The notes under the pieces: generated by a model
The model's input: only the letters and a program-made list of their open reading frames with translations
Database searches by the model: none
What the model was told of the DNA's origin: nothing
Position numbers and translations under genes: made by a program
Shown here: piece after piece, positions 18,016-28,437 of the stretch
Layout: each line of letters opens with the position of its first letter
Position numbering within the stretch: position 1 is the first letter of the stretch
Source of the DNA: Candidatus Polarisedimenticolaceae bacterium
GTDB lineage: Bacteria > Acidobacteriota > Polarisedimenticolia > Polarisedimenticolales > DASRJG01
Assembly (NCBI GenBank): GCA_036275915.1
Contig: DASUCV010000002.1
Span: 213,465 to 277,464 of the forward strand
Length of the DNA: 64,000 bases
Direction of reading: 5' to 3'

Positions 18016-20871
18016 ATGCCGCTCTGGAAGAAGCTCGTCCTCGGGGCTGCGGCCCTCGTCGCGGCGTTCGCCCTCCTGGGTTTCTTCGTGGCGCCGCCGC
18101 TCGTGAAGGCCCGCCTCCTCCGGGAGATGTCGAAGCGCCTGAACCGCGAGGTCTCGGTCGGGAAGGTCTCCGTCAACCCGTTCGAGCTGTCGATGGTCAT
18201 CCACGACCTCAAGATCCTGGACAAGGACGGGAAGCCCTTCGCGTCGTGGGATCGCGCGGAGTTCAACTACCGCTTCACCTCGCTCCTCTCGCACGACTAC
18301 GTCTTCGACGCGCTCACCTTCGAGGCGCCGTACGCGCGTTTCGTCATCAACGAAGACGGGTCGCTCAACATCGACGACCTCCTCCGCATCTTCCGGGCGA
18401 CGCCCTCGACGGAGCAAGCCGGCCCGCCGTCGGCTTGGCGCTTCGAGACCGTGCGCGTGACCGGCGCGCGCATCGGCTTCACCGACCGCCAGCGCTCGCC
18501 GGTCTTCGAGACGACCGTCGGGCCGTTCGAGCTCCACCTCGACCGGTTCAGCACGAAGACGAACAGCGAGGCGCCGTACGGGTTCGAAGGGAAGACCGAG
18601 TCGGGTGAATCCTTCTCTTGGCACGGGCAGATCACGAGCAATCCGCTCCGCTCGAGCGGGGAGCTGACGCTCTCGGGGATCAAGCTCCCGAAGTACCGGC
18701 CGTACTATGAGACGGGGCGGCCGTTCCGCGTCCTCGAGGGCACGATCGCGCTCAAGGCGGCCTACAACGCGGTGTGGACCGACACGGAGCACGTTCTCCG
18801 AGTGCACGGCGCGGATCTCTCGCTCACCGACGCGCTCATCGGCCGCCCGGAGGTGGCCGAGCCGGACATCACGGTGAAGTCGCTCACGATCGAAGGAGCG
18901 GACGCCGATCTGCTCACGCATGCCGCGAAGATCGACGCGATCACGCTCGACGGCGGGCACATCCTGATCGAGAACGATCCGGCGCACGGCGGTGTGAACC
19001 TCCATCAGATGATCCGGCCGTATCTCGAGACTCCGGTGGCGCCGACACCGGGGCCTCCCGGGCCACCGGTGCCGTTCTCGCTCGGCACGCTGACGGTCAA
19101 GAACGTCACCGTCGACGCGGCCGACCTGACGCCGGCGCGTCCGTTCAAGGTCCAGGGCCACGACGTCGCGCTCACGGTGAAAGGGCTCGACAACAAGCCC
19201 GGCACCCTGTGCCCGACGACGCTTTCGGCCAAGTTCGGCGACGCGGGAACCGTCGACGTCACGGGGACCTTCGCTTCCGATTTCCATCACGGAGACCTCG
19301 ACGTCGAGGTGAAGGACGTCGCGATCGCCCCGACAGATTCGTACATCGACCCTGTCGCCCGGGTGCGCCTGGCGAGCGGGACCGTGGGAGCGAAGGGCCA
19401 CGTCGCCTTCGACCGGCCCGACGTCGGCGACATGCACTTCGCCTACAAAGGCGATCTGCGAGTCTACGACGTGGCAGTGACCGGCGCCGAAAACGGCCAG
19501 CCCCTTTTCAAGATGGCCGGGCTGAAGATCGCGCCCGCCGAGGTTCATCTCAACCCCACGAGCGCGAAGATCGGCGAGATCAGCGTACGGGGGCCGCGTC
19601 TCGCCGTCGGCATCCTCCCGGACAAGACGATCGACTTGATGAAGGTCCTCGTCACGGCGGATGAGACCGCGCCCGGGAAGGCGGTGGCGACGGAAGCACC
19701 GAAACCGCTGCCGCCGGTCACGATCGACACGCTGCGCCTCGACGACGGGTCGATCCGCATCGACGACCGCTCGCTCGAGCCGAACGTCGCGATGACGCTG
19801 ACGAAGGTCGCGGGGACCGTCAAGGGGATCTCGACGCAAGAGCTGGCCCGCGCGAACGTCGACATCGCGGCGCTGTGGGACGGCGTGGCGCCCGTCAAGA
19901 TGCAGGGGCAGATCAATCCGATCGCGCGGAAGGACTTCACCGACCTCAAGATGACGGTCGGGGGCGTCGATCTCGTCGCCTTCTCCCCCTACAGCGGCAA
20001 GTACGTCGGTTACGGCATCGGCAAGGGCAAGATGGCGGCGGACCTTTCTTACAAGATCGCCGAGCGGAAGTTCACCTCCGAGAACGTCTTCACGATCGAC
20101 CAGTTCGAGCTTGGGCCGAAGGTCGAGTCCCCCGACGCGATGCATCTCCCGATGAAGCTCGCCGTCGCCGTGCTGCGCGACAAGAACGGCCAGATCGTGC
20201 TCGACGTCCCCGCCGAGGGAAGCGTCGACGATCCGGAGTTCCGCTACGGCAAGGTCATCATGCGCGCGGTCGTGAACGTCCTCACGAAGGTCGTCACGTC
20301 GCCGTTCCGCCTTCTCGCGGGCGCGTTCGGCGGCGGCAAGACCGAGAACATCGAGTTCCAGGTGTTCGAGCCCGGAAGCGCGGACCTGGCCGACAGCGAG
20401 AAGCAGAAGCTCGGGATCGTCGCGAAGTCGATGGCCGAGCGCCCCGAGCTGTCCGTCTCGATCGACGGCGACGCCGACCCCGCCGCCGACGCCGGCGCGC
20501 TCGCGAAGGCGCGCGTCGCCTCGCTCGTGCGGATGGCGAAATGGAAGGCGACGGGAGGTGCTTCGGCCGACGACGTCACCGTCGCCGCCGACGAGTACCC
20601 GCGCTGGCTCCAGGCGGCCTACGACGCCGCCGTCCCGCCGCCGTCGGCGCCACCGGCCGTGCCGGCGACCGTGGATGAGATGGAGTCCAAGCTGGCGGCG
20701 ACGAAACCGGTCACCGCGGACGACCTTCGCGCGCTCGCCGCCGAGCGCGGCAAAGCCGTCCGCGACTACCTCGTCGAGACCGGCCAAGTCGACGCCACCC
20801 GTCTCTTCCTGAGCGACGAGACGAAGCCGGATCGCCCGCCCGCCTCGCGCGTCTGGCTCGACCTCAAGTAA
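18016..20871 (+). CDS. DUF748 (AsmA-like) envelope protein
   Basis: At 951 residues, this matches the DUF748 family of AsmA/TamB-like proteins. An N-terminal membrane anchor (about 5-27) is followed by a long beta-rich periplasmic region with VSVGKVSVNPFELSMVIHDL, repeated later in IAPAEVHLNPTSAKIGEI. AsmA-like proteins form hydrophobic grooves and take part in lipid traffic to, or assembly of, the outer membrane. The C-terminal part (VFEPGSADLADSEKQKL, then SVSIDGDADPAADAGALAKARVASL) looks like the OmpA-like tail found in DUF748 proteins. The pseudouridine synthase begins 7 nt downstream and is probably co-transcribed. Confidence 0.9.
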   Translation: MPLWKKLVLGAAALVAAFALLGFFVAPPLVKARLLREMSKRLNREVSVGKVSVNPFELSMVIHDLKILDKDGKPFASWDRAEFNYRFTSLLSHDYVFDALTFEAPYARFVINEDGSLNIDDLLRIFRATPSTEQAGPPSAWRFETVRVTGARIGFTDRQRSPVFETTVGPFELHLDRFSTKTNSEAPYGFEGKTESGESFSWHGQITSNPLRSSGELTLSGIKLPKYRPYYETGRPFRVLEGTIALKAAYNAVWTDTEHVLRVHGADLSLTDALIGRPEVAEPDITVKSLTIEGADADLLTHAAKIDAITLDGGHILIENDPAHGGVNLHQMIRPYLETPVAPTPGPPGPPVPFSLGTLTVKNVTVDAADLTPARPFKVQGHDVALTVKGLDNKPGTLCPTTLSAKFGDAGTVDVTGTFASDFHHGDLDVEVKDVAIAPTDSYIDPVARVRLASGTVGAKGHVAFDRPDVGDMHFAYKGDLRVYDVAVTGAENGQPLFKMAGLKIAPAEVHLNPTSAKIGEISVRGPRLAVGILPDKTIDLMKVLVTADETAPGKAVATEAPKPLPPVTIDTLRLDDGSIRIDDRSLEPNVAMTLTKVAGTVKGISTQELARANVDIAALWDGVAPVKMQGQINPIARKDFTDLKMTVGGVDLVAFSPYSGKYVGYGIGKGKMAADLSYKIAERKFTSENVFTIDQFELGPKVESPDAMHLPMKLAVAVLRDKNGQIVLDVPAEGSVDDPEFRYGKVIMRAVVNVLTKVVTSPFRLLAGAFGGGKTENIEFQVFEPGSADLADSEKQKLGIVAKSMAERPELSVSIDGDADPAADAGALAKARVASLVRMAKWKATGGASADDVTVAADEYPRWLQAAYDAAVPPPSAPPAVPATVDEMESKLAATKPVTADDLRALAAERGKAVRDYLVETGQVDATRLFLSDETKPDRPPASRVWLDLK

Positions 20872-20878
20872 CGAGTCG

Positions 20879-21598
20879 ATGCCCACGCTCAAGACACTCG
20901 ACAGGATCCTGTCGCAGTTGGGCGTGGGATCGCGCACCGAGGCCCGCCGGTGGATCGCGGAGGGACGCGTCAAGGTCGGAGGGCGCGTCGTGCGCGACCC
21001 CGACACCTGGCTCGACCCGATGCGGGCGAAGATCGCGCTCGACGGCCGGCCGCTCGTGCGCGCCGAGCGCATCCACCTCCTCCTGTACAAGCCGAAGGGC
21101 TACGTCACGACGTACCGCGACCCGCAAGGCCGCAAGACGGTCTACGACCTGCTCCCGCCGGACAGCGGTTACCTCTTCCCGGTCGGCCGGCTCGACCTCG
21201 AGACGAGCGGCCTCCTCGTCATGACGAACGACGCGCCCCTCGCCGAACGACTGACGAACCCCGAGCACGAGGTCCCGAAGACCTACCTCGTCAAGGCGTC
21301 GCGGCAGCTCTCGGACGAAGAGCTCGAGAAGCTCGCGCAAGGCGTGGAGCTGAAGGACGGTCCGACGCGTGCCGCAGTGGTCACGCGCCTCCGGAACCCG
21401 GGCGGGCGCACGGTCTTCGAAATCACGCTGAAAGAGGGACGGAACCGTCAGGTCCGGCGGATGGTCGAGGCGCTCGATGCGAAGGTCTTGAAGCTCGTGC
21501 GGATCGCGATTGGGGACCTGAGGATCGGCGATCTTCCGATCGGAAAGACGCGCCCTCTGACGGCGGACGAGGTGCGGCGGCTCTCGCGCCCCGGTTAG
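20879..21598 (+). CDS. RsuA/RluB family rRNA pseudouridine synthase
   Basis: The 239-residue enzyme converts a specific rRNA uridine to pseudouridine. It has an N-terminal S4 RNA-binding domain (LDRILSQLGVGSRTEARRWI), then YKPKGYVTT and the catalytic GRLDLETSGLLVMTNDA, with the active Asp in GRLD. A closing EGRNRQVRRM is typical of the RsuA/RluB/RluE branch. RluB (23S) is most likely by length and text, but RluE or RsuA cannot be excluded. The stop codon overlaps the stop of the convergent barrel gene. Confidence 0.93.
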   Translation: MPTLKTLDRILSQLGVGSRTEARRWIAEGRVKVGGRVVRDPDTWLDPMRAKIALDGRPLVRAERIHLLLYKPKGYVTTYRDPQGRKTVYDLLPPDSGYLFPVGRLDLETSGLLVMTNDAPLAERLTNPEHEVPKTYLVKASRQLSDEELEKLAQGVELKDGPTRAAVVTRLRNPGGRTVFEITLKEGRNRQVRRMVEALDAKVLKLVRIAIGDLRIGDLPIGKTRPLTADEVRRLSRPG

Positions 21599-22215
21599 AA
21601 GCCGACCGTCACACCGGCTTGGACACGCCAGGGGCTGTCGTACGCGCGGTACGGATCGTTCGAGTTGTAGCTGAAATCGTACAGCGCCGAGAAATACATC
21701 GCCGCCTTGCCGCCTACGGGAACGGCGTAGCCGGCACCGGCCAGGAACGCGTTGTAATCCGTGCGGTGCTTCTGGTTGAAGACGTCCAGGTATTCGTAGT
21801 TCGTGTACTGATAGTCGCTCTCGAGGAAAAACGTCCGGAAGACCCGGAAGCGGGCGAAGAGCGTCCCGCCGTAGCTGGTCGAGTTGAAGCTGGGCGAGTA
21901 CCGGCTGTCGTTCGTCCACTGATAGAAGAGCTGCGCGCCGACGTCGAAACGCGGCACGACGTGGTAGCCGACGAGCGGCGCGACCGAGATCGTGTCGACC
22001 GTGCCGAACGTCGCGCCGACGCCGCCTCCGAAGAACCACTTGCTCGGGCCCGCATGCTGGGGCGGCGGAGCCGTCTCCTGTGGCGCCGGGGCGGGCGCCG
22101 GTGTCGGAGCCGGAGCCGGCGTCGTGGGAGGCGGGACCGGCGGCGGGGCTTGCGCCCGGGCCGCAAAGGTCGCCATGAACAGGATCGAGCCAAGGAGCAA
22201 GCCGCGCATTCTCAT
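21595..22215 (-). CDS. small outer-membrane beta-barrel protein
   Basis: The 206-residue protein has a signal peptide ending ATFAARAQA, a proline/alanine-rich linker (about 24-55), and alternating beta-strand text rich in Tyr and Phe (WFFGGGVGATFGTV, YSALYDFSYNS-like strands). It ends in VTVGF, the C-terminal Phe used by the barrel assembly machinery. It resembles porin-family barrels of about 8 strands. The function is not identifiable. Stop codons overlap with the convergent pseudouridine synthase. Confidence 0.82.
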   Translation of the reverse strand: MRMRGLLLGSILFMATFAARAQAPPPVPPPTTPAPAPTPAPAPAPQETAPPPQHAGPSKWFFGGGVGATFGTVDTISVAPLVGYHVVPRFDVGAQLFYQWTNDSRYSPSFNSTSYGGTLFARFRVFRTFFLESDYQYTNYEYLDVFNQKHRTDYNAFLAGAGYAVPVGGKAAMYFSALYDFSYNSNDPYRAYDSPWRVQAGVTVGF

Positions 22216-22229
22216 CCGCGGAGTCTACC

Positions 22230-25200
22230 TCAGTGCGCGACGGAAACCGCCGCCCCCACGATGACTTGCCGGTTCTGGCTCGAGTGCGTCGCGCTCGCCG
22301 TGTCGGTCCCGCTGGCGGTTTCCGCGTGCTGGGCGGTCGTGCTGTTGCTCGACGAGAGGCTCTGGTCGGTCCCCTCGGTCCAGCCGTTGTTCCAGGTGAA
22401 CGATCCCGGGTTGCCGCTCATCGCCGCGGCAATCGCCATCCCGTCGGCGGTCACCGCGACGGAGGTCGGCAGCGGGTTCGGGGTCGCCGCGGGAGTCTGG
22501 TTGACGCTGCTCGCCCCGATCGGCGCGGTCTGGTCGACGTTCTTGAGGACGACCGCCGCGTAGCTGGGCTCCGTCGGCGCCGTCCCGCCCCAGGTGACGG
22601 TGAAGGTGGTCCCCGTCGCGGCGGCGATCCCGCTCTCCTTGAGGTACCAGAGCTCGATCCGCGCGACCGTCGTCGTCCCGGTGACGACGCCGTCGATCCT
22701 CGTGAGCGCCTGGCCGCCGAAGGTGACCGCGCTCACGGGAACGTCGGCGGCGTTCTCATAGCCGACCATGAAGACGAGGAGGCGATCGGCGCCCGCCCCC
22801 GCCGCGTGCGTCAAGCCGGTCGTCCAGGCGTCGGCGAGCGCCGTGACGCACGCGTCGCCGACACCGTTGCCGTTCGAATCCTGCTGTCCGGGGTTCGCGA
22901 CCTTCTTGCAGTTGTCGCAGGCGTCGCCGACCTGGTCGCCGTCCAGATCGGCCTGGTTCGCGTTCGCGACCGTCGGGCAGTTGTCGACGTTGCCGCAGAT
23001 CCCGTCGCCATCGACGTCGTTCAGAGGATCTGCCGGGCACGCGTCGCACGCGTCGCCGAACGCGTCCCCGTCCTGATTCGCCTGGTTCGCGTTCGCCACC
23101 GTCGGGCAGTTGTCGACGTTGCCGCAGATCCCGTCGCCGTCGGCGTCGTTCAGAGGATCGAGCGGACAGGGATCGCAGGCGTCGCCGAAGGCATCGCCGT
23201 CCTGATTCGCCTGGTTCGCGTTCGCCACCGTCGGGCAGTTGTCGACGTTGCCGCAGACCCCGTCGCCGTCGACGTCGTTCAGAGGATCGAGCGGACAGGG
23301 ATCGCACGCGTCGCCGAAGGCATCGCCGTCCTGATTCGCCTGGTTCGCGTTCGCCACCGTCGGGCAGTTGTCGACGTTACCGCAGATCCCGTCGCCGTCG
23401 ACGTCGTTCAGAGGATCTGCCGGGCACGCGTCGCACGCGTCGCCGAGCGCGTCGCCGTCCTGGTTAGCCTGGTTCGCATTCGCCACCGTCGGGCAGTTGT
23501 CGCAAGCATCGCCGACGCCGTCGAGGTCAGCATCCGCCTGGTCGGCGTTCGCGATCGCGGGGCAATTGTCGACGGCGCCGCAGACGCCGTCGCCGTCCTG
23601 GTCATTCGCGGCGTCGGCCGGGCAGGCATCGCACGCGTCGCCGAGATGGTCGCCGTCGGCGTCGGCTTGATCGGCGTTGGCGACCGTCGGGCAGTTGTCG
23701 ACGTTTCCGCAGATTCCATCGCCGTCGGCATCGTTCAAGGGATCGAGAGGGCAGGCGTCGCACGCGTCGCCGAGCGCGTCGCCGTCGGCGTTGGCCTGAC
23801 CCGGGTTCGCGATCGAGGGGCAGTTGTCGCAGGCATCCCCGATGCCGTCGCCGTCCGCGTCGGCCTGGTCGGCGTTGGGGACCATCGGGCAGTTGTCGAT
23901 GTTTCCGCACACGCCATCGCCGTCGGCATCGTTCAACGCATCCAGAGGACAGGCGTCACACGCGTCGCCCAGCGTGTCACCGTCGGCGTTCGCCTGGCTC
24001 GCGTTCGCGACGGTCGGGCAGTTGTCGACGTCGCCGCAGATTCCGTCGTGGTCGACGTCGTTCAGCGGGTCGGCGGGACAGGCGTCGCACGCGTCGCCGA
24101 GCGCGTCGCCGTCCTGGTTCGCCTGGTCCGCGTTCGCGACGGACGGGCAGTTGTCGACGTCGCCGCAGACACCGTCGTGATCGGCGTCGTTCAGCGGGTC
24201 ATGGGGACAGGGATCGCACCCTGAGGTCAGGCCGTCTCCGTCAGCGTCGATCTGTTCCGGATCGGGAGCGAGCGGGCAGGCATCGCACGCATCCCCCACC
24301 CCGTCGCCATCGCTGTCGGTCTGGAGCGGGTCGGCGACGGCGGCGCAGACGTCGGCGAGATCGGGTACCCCGTCGCCATCCTGGTCGGCCGCGGGGTTCG
24401 AGGAGCACACGCTCGCCGGCGTGCGCGAGCCGAAGTCGCTCGTGCCGAGCGAGCCGTCTCCGCACGAGTTCCGGCCGGCGATCAGGTAGTAATAGAGCTC
24501 TCCCGGCGCAGGGACGTCCGGATCGGCGACCGACTTCGACGTCACCGAAGCGATGACGCACTGATGGTCGTAAGCGAACGGCCCGCCGGGAGTGATGACC
24601 CCGCGATAGACGCCGTAGATGTGCCCGCCGGCCGAGCCGCTCCAACGCAGGGTCGTCTTGTCGGCGTCGATGGAGACGCTGGACACTTCCCCGGGAAGCG
24701 CGTGCGTCCCGCGCTCGCGCGGGGCGCAGTCGTTCGCGTTGGCGAAGCCGTCGCCGTCCACGTCGGTGTCGCAGGCGTCTCCGATGCCGTCGCCGTCCTC
24801 GTCCGCCTGCGTGGGATTGGCGACGGTCGGGCAATTGTCGACGTTCCCGCACACGCCGTCGCCGTCGGCGTCGTTCAGCGGGTCGGCCGGGCACGGGTCG
24901 CAGGCATCGCCGAATGCGTCGCCGTCCGCGTTCGCTTGGGTGGGGTTCGGGACCGTCGGGCAATTGTCGACGTTGCCACAGACGCCGTCCCCGTCGGCGT
25001 CGTTGGCCGGGTCGTTCGGGCAGGGATCGCAGGCGTCGCCGAGCGCGTCGCCGTCGGCGTTCGCTTGCGTCGGGTTCGCGACCGTCGGGCAGTTGTCGCA
25101 CGCGTCGCCGAGCGTGTCCGCGTCCGAGTCGGTCTGCGTCGGATTCGCGACCGTGGGGCAGTTGTCGCAGGCGTCTCCCTTTCCATCACCGTCGCCGTCG

Positions 25201-27158
25201 GCTTGGCTCGGGTTCGCGACCGTCGGGCAGTTGTCGCAGGCGTCGCCGAGCGAGTCGCCGTCCGAGTTCGTCTGCGTCGCGTTGGCGACCGTCGGGCAGT
25301 TATCGCAGAGATCGCCTTTTCCGTCGTGGTCGCCGTCGGCTTGGCCCGCGTTCGCGATCGCCGGGCAGTTGTCGCAGGCGTCTCCCTTGCCGTCGCCGTC
25401 CGTATCGACCTGCGAGGCGTTGCTCACCGTCGGGCAGTTGTCGCACGCGTCGCCGAGCGGGTCGCCGTCCGAGTTCGTCTGCGTCGGGTTGGCGACCGTC
25501 GGGCAGTTGTCGCAGGCGTCGCCTTTGCCGTCGCCGTCGGCGTCGGCCTGGTTCGCGTTCGCGACGGAAGGACAGTTGTCGATCGAGTTCGGGATCCCGT
25601 CGCCGTCGTCGTCGGGAGGCGGCGAGATGCGAAGGTCGTACGACCCGTACTGCATCAACGAGCCCGAGCGTGTGACCCGGACGTAGAACGTCGCCGTGCT
25701 CGTCGCCGTCCAGGTGATGAGCGACGAGGGATCGCCCGACGCCCGGTCGTTGTTCGACGCGAGCTTGCTCCCTCCGGCGTTGTAAACGTCAAGGATCGTG
25801 TCGCACCCGGACAGGAGGTTCAGGGTTTCGATCGTGTACTGGAAGCCGTTGACCGCGGGAAACGAGAACCAGTCGATGTCGGCGGTCGTGCTGCCGGAAT
25901 GATCGCCCGCGTCGCGGAACAGGGTGAGGTGGATGAGCGACCCGTTCGCCGGGATCGCCTTGGCCGCGCTCTGGGTCTCGTTCGGCTCGTAGGCGTCGGG
26001 AAAGAAGTCGATCTGGCAGCCGTCCGAGAAGATCGACCTCATTCCGGCGAACTGGCCGTTCGAGACCGGCGGCGCGAACCAGCCGTCCCAGTAGTCCTCC
26101 ATCGTGATCTGCGACCGGCCGGGAAGCCCCGTCGTCATCACCGCCCAGTGCATGGAGTCGGGAAGCGCGAGCGTGTCGATCGGTGTGTCGTCGACGCCGG
26201 GGGTGAAATCCGCGGTCGACGCCGAGTCGATGATGTCCCAGAGCGCGGTCTGGACCGAGACCTCGCTCGTGTCGCCGCTACATGCGTACTGCGACTCGGT
26301 TTCGAGGTCGAACCAGAGCACGACGTGACCGGGACCGAGCCCTGCATCGGTGCGCACGTAGAGGTTCGGATGGGGCAGGCTGAAGTGCTGGCGGATCGCA
26401 CCGCTGAAGAAGGACGCGTGCCCCTCCTCCCACGCGAGCCGGGCGTCCTGGTTGCAGTCGGAGAGCGAGTGGCTGCCTCCCGGATTGCTCGTCGCGGAGT
26501 ACGCAAAGACGGCGTAGTGCCCGAACTCGTGGAGGACGACCGAGTCATCGTAGCCGCCCGTGTCGCGCATCCCGATCGTCGTCGAGGTCGTCGCCGAGCT
26601 GCTGACGCCGCCGTTCAGCTCCCACTTGATCGTCAGCGGATGCGACGCGTCGGGCCGGGCGCCATTCAGAAACTTGAGGTAGTCGTCGCCATAGACGCCC
26701 ATGTCGTACAGGTTGAACGCCTCGCCGCCGGCGTTGATCGCGGCGATCAGGGTGCCGAAGTTGACGTTCGTGGTCGACGTGTGGCCGTTGATCGTCGAGG
26801 AGGCAATCGAGTAGACGGTGCTGCCGTTGTTCTGAGTGACCTTGAGGAAGAGGTCTGTGGTCTTGGTCGAGCGCGTCAGCGCCCGGACGAAGATCTTCCG
26901 CGTGCTCGAGTCGGTGACGGTGAACGAGAACGCGCCGCTCGCGTTCGTCGCGCCGGAGCCGATGACGGCGCTCGAGGTCGCGTCGACGACCTCGATGTCG
27001 ACGAAGCGCGCCGGAAGCACCGGCTCGACGCCGGTGAAGCCGGTCTGGTCCCACTCGCGGTCGCGGTACTGGATCGTCCCCGATGCCGTCCAATTCGCGG
27101 CAGCCGGGACGGCGGCGAGGAAAGCGACCGCCGCCGCGATGACGATCCGACGCATCAC
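22230..27158 (-). CDS. giant secreted HExxH protein with PPC domain and thrombospondin type 3 repeats
   Basis: This 1642-residue secreted protein begins with a signal peptide (to about residue 21). A possible metalloprotease domain contains HEFGHY (209-214), a zinc-type HExxH, with WEEGHASFF after it as a possible third ligand. A bacterial pre-peptidase C-terminal-like domain (about 385-505) follows. Residues about 506-1432 hold over thirty Ca2+-binding thrombospondin type 3 motifs of the DxDxDGxxDxCDNC kind, broken once by a fibronectin-III-like insert. A beta-sandwich-like domain ([12 protein letters not shown]) closes it. Start is GTG 27158 or ATG 27155, overlapping the upstream stop. Peptidase activity is inferred only. 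Confidence 0.85.
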   Translation of the reverse strand: MMRRIVIAAAVAFLAAVPAAANWTASGTIQYRDREWDQTGFTGVEPVLPARFVDIEVVDATSSAVIGSGATNASGAFSFTVTDSSTRKIFVRALTRSTKTTDLFLKVTQNNGSTVYSIASSTINGHTSTTNVNFGTLIAAINAGGEAFNLYDMGVYGDDYLKFLNGARPDASHPLTIKWELNGGVSSSATTSTTIGMRDTGGYDDSVVLHEFGHYAVFAYSATSNPGGSHSLSDCNQDARLAWEEGHASFFSGAIRQHFSLPHPNLYVRTDAGLGPGHVVLWFDLETESQYACSGDTSEVSVQTALWDIIDSASTADFTPGVDDTPIDTLALPDSMHWAVMTTGLPGRSQITMEDYWDGWFAPPVSNGQFAGMRSIFSDGCQIDFFPDAYEPNETQSAAKAIPANGSLIHLTLFRDAGDHSGSTTADIDWFSFPAVNGFQYTIETLNLLSGCDTILDVYNAGGSKLASNNDRASGDPSSLITWTATSTATFYVRVTRSGSLMQYGSYDLRISPPPDDDGDGIPNSIDNCPSVANANQADADGDGKGDACDNCPTVANPTQTNSDGDPLGDACDNCPTVSNASQVDTDGDGKGDACDNCPAIANAGQADGDHDGKGDLCDNCPTVANATQTNSDGDSLGDACDNCPTVANPSQADGDGDGKGDACDNCPTVANPTQTDSDADTLGDACDNCPTVANPTQANADGDALGDACDPCPNDPANDADGDGVCGNVDNCPTVPNPTQANADGDAFGDACDPCPADPLNDADGDGVCGNVDNCPTVANPTQADEDGDGIGDACDTDVDGDGFANANDCAPRERGTHALPGEVSSVSIDADKTTLRWSGSAGGHIYGVYRGVITPGGPFAYDHQCVIASVTSKSVADPDVPAPGELYYYLIAGRNSCGDGSLGTSDFGSRTPASVCSSNPAADQDGDGVPDLADVCAAVADPLQTDSDGDGVGDACDACPLAPDPEQIDADGDGLTSGCDPCPHDPLNDADHDGVCGDVDNCPSVANADQANQDGDALGDACDACPADPLNDVDHDGICGDVDNCPTVANASQANADGDTLGDACDACPLDALNDADGDGVCGNIDNCPMVPNADQADADGDGIGDACDNCPSIANPGQANADGDALGDACDACPLDPLNDADGDGICGNVDNCPTVANADQADADGDHLGDACDACPADAANDQDGDGVCGAVDNCPAIANADQADADLDGVGDACDNCPTVANANQANQDGDALGDACDACPADPLNDVDGDGICGNVDNCPTVANANQANQDGDAFGDACDPCPLDPLNDVDGDGVCGNVDNCPTVANANQANQDGDAFGDACDPCPLDPLNDADGDGICGNVDNCPTVANANQANQDGDAFGDACDACPADPLNDVDGDGICGNVDNCPTVANANQADLDGDQVGDACDNCKKVANPGQQDSNGNGVGDACVTALADAWTTGLTHAAGAGADRLLVFMVGYENAADVPVSAVTFGGQALTRIDGVVTGTTTVARIELWYLKESGIAAATGTTFTVTWGGTAPTEPSYAAVVLKNVDQTAPIGASSVNQTPAATPNPLPTSVAVTADGMAIAAAMSGNPGSFTWNNGWTEGTDQSLSSSNSTTAQHAETASGTDTASATHSSQNRQVIVGAAVSVAH
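22950..23470. repeat. tandem 129-bp DNA repeats inside the thrombospondin-repeat gene
   Basis: Four successive units of exactly 129 bp (43 codons) start with the same CGTCGGGCAG at 22971, 23100, 23229 and 23358. They differ by only a few bases. Each encodes two calcium-binding motifs. The rest of the repeat region (to about 25620) is more diverged, so this block looks like the youngest duplication. The length is a multiple of three, so copies can be gained or lost without a frameshift. Confidence 0.85.
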
Positions 27159-27550
27159 GGCGCCTGTCCACCCTGCTCGGCCGGGTACTCGAGGACGTCC
27201 CCGCGGAGGACCCCGGCGGGCCCAGGATGGCCGAGGGTGATGCCGACCCCTTCACGAACGGGTAAACCGCCGGCCCGCCCGGTGACGGTGAAAACGAGCA
27301 TGCCGCCCCCGGTCCGCGGCTCGGTGACGTCGAGGTCGAAGATCACCGCGCGGCCGGCGGCGAGCGGGCCGAGGAGAAGGCCGGCGGACGGCCACCCGCC
27401 CGCCACAGGCAGCCCGGCGACGACCGTCGGATGGATCGCCACGGCCGACGCAGGGGGGACTGCCGCGGCGAGCTGGGCGTCGTCGAGGGCAACGACCGTC
27501 GTGACGATCAGCCGGAGGACCTTCGTCGAAGAGCCGTCGGCACCCGGCAT
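27155..27550 (-). CDS. hypothetical protein, probably secreted (start uncertain)
   Basis: The first standard start codon (ATG at 27550) gives 131 residues with no signal and no family I recognise; the text is beta-rich ([21 protein letters not shown]). The frame stays open for 37 more codons to 27661 and that stretch encodes a good signal peptide (PILLSLALATLLLASRSPCA). It contains no ATG, GTG or TTG. A CTG at 27659-27661 behind GGGGTGGG may be the real start. The stop overlaps the start of the thrombospondin-repeat gene, so the two are coupled and may work together outside the cell. Confidence 0.6.
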   Translation of the reverse strand: MPGADGSSTKVLRLIVTTVVALDDAQLAAAVPPASAVAIHPTVVAGLPVAGGWPSAGLLLGPLAAGRAVIFDLDVTEPRTGGGMLVFTVTGRAGGLPVREGVGITLGHPGPAGVLRGDVLEYPAEQGGQAP

Positions 27551-27661
27551 CCACGCGTATCGGAACGAGACGCGCCCGTCGGGCTCATGGGCACACGGAG
27601 ACCGGCTGGCGAGCAGAAGCGTTGCCAGTGCAAGAGATAGAAGGATCGGCCGACTTCTCAG

Positions 27662-27788
27662 GAGCCCACCCCAAGGCGTGACGGTTCGGATCCCGTCTTG
27701 GAGGAACTTACGGTCTCGTCATTACGCTCGCCGGACAAAGTTTTTCTACTAAGAGTATTGAAGTCTGCTGGCGGAAATCGTGCGGACT
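27662..27788. promoter_or_regulatory. AT-rich gap upstream of the secreted-protein pair
   Basis: This gap lies between tag and the secreted pair, both on the minus strand. Around 27735-27770 it has an AT-rich stretch (AAAGTTTTTCTACTAAGAG) unlike the surrounding DNA, the likely promoter zone for the pair. No consensus -35/-10 with good spacing and no convincing terminator for tag is visible. Confidence 0.3.
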
Positions 27789-28415
27789 TCAGCGCCGCTC
27801 GTGCTCGCGCCGCAGCCTCTCGACGCGCGCCCTCATCGCGCACCCTTCGAGGTGGTCGTTGACGAGCCCCATCGCCTGCATGAAGGCGTAGACGGTCGTC
27901 GGCCCGACGAAGGTCCAGCCGCGGCGTTTGAGATCCTTCGAGAGGGCGACCGCCTCGGGCGGAGGCCCCGCTTTTCGGAGCGCAGCGTAGGTGATCCGCT
28001 TCGGCCGGCCGCTCAGCGGCTCGAATCGCCACACGTACGCCGCGATCGAACCGAACTCCCCCGCCAGCTCCATCGCGCGCGCGGCGTTTCCGATCGTCGA
28101 TTCGATCTTGCCGCGGTGGCGGACGATCGACGCGTCGCCGAGGAGACGGCGGACGTCAGCCGCCTTGAATCGCGCGACCTTCTTCGGGTCGAACCCGGCG
28201 AATGCGCGCCGGAACGCCTCGCGCTTGCGAAGGATCGTCAGCCACGAGAGACCCGACTGGAATCCCTCGAGGCACAGCTTCTCGAAGAGCCGCCGGTCGT
28301 CGTCGACCGGATAGCCCCACTCCTCGTCGTGGTACGCGACGTAGTCCGGCGACTCGCCGCACCAGAAGCAGCGCGACACGCCGTCGTGCGACCGGATGAG
28401 ACCGTCGGAAGCCAT
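27789..28415 (-). CDS. tag: DNA-3-methyladenine glycosylase I
   Basis: Tag removes 3-methyladenine from alkylated DNA, starting base-excision repair. The 208-residue protein has the family start SRCFWCG...YVAYHDEEWG, where the Cys and His help bind zinc. It goes on with FQSGLSWLTILRKREAFR and FVGPTTVYAFMQAMGLVNDH, which supply the rest of the zinc site and the helix-hairpin-helix fold. Length is slightly above the E. coli enzyme. Its start lies 22 nt from the divergent lasso-cluster start, so any promoter for that cluster must overlap its 5' end. Confidence 0.95.
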   Translation of the reverse strand: MASDGLIRSHDGVSRCFWCGESPDYVAYHDEEWGYPVDDDRRLFEKLCLEGFQSGLSWLTILRKREAFRRAFAGFDPKKVARFKAADVRRLLGDASIVRHRGKIESTIGNAARAMELAGEFGSIAAYVWRFEPLSGRPKRITYAALRKAGPPPEAVALSKDLKRRGWTFVGPTTVYAFMQAMGLVNDHLEGCAMRARVERLRREHERR

Positions 28416-28437
28416 CGCAGCATGTTAACCTCGCGCC

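Noticed and set aside
22870..25620. Regularly spaced repeats as a possible CRISPR array
   Set aside because: The repeats are in frame, lie inside one long coding sequence and encode calcium-binding motifs. There are no unique spacers and no cas genes.
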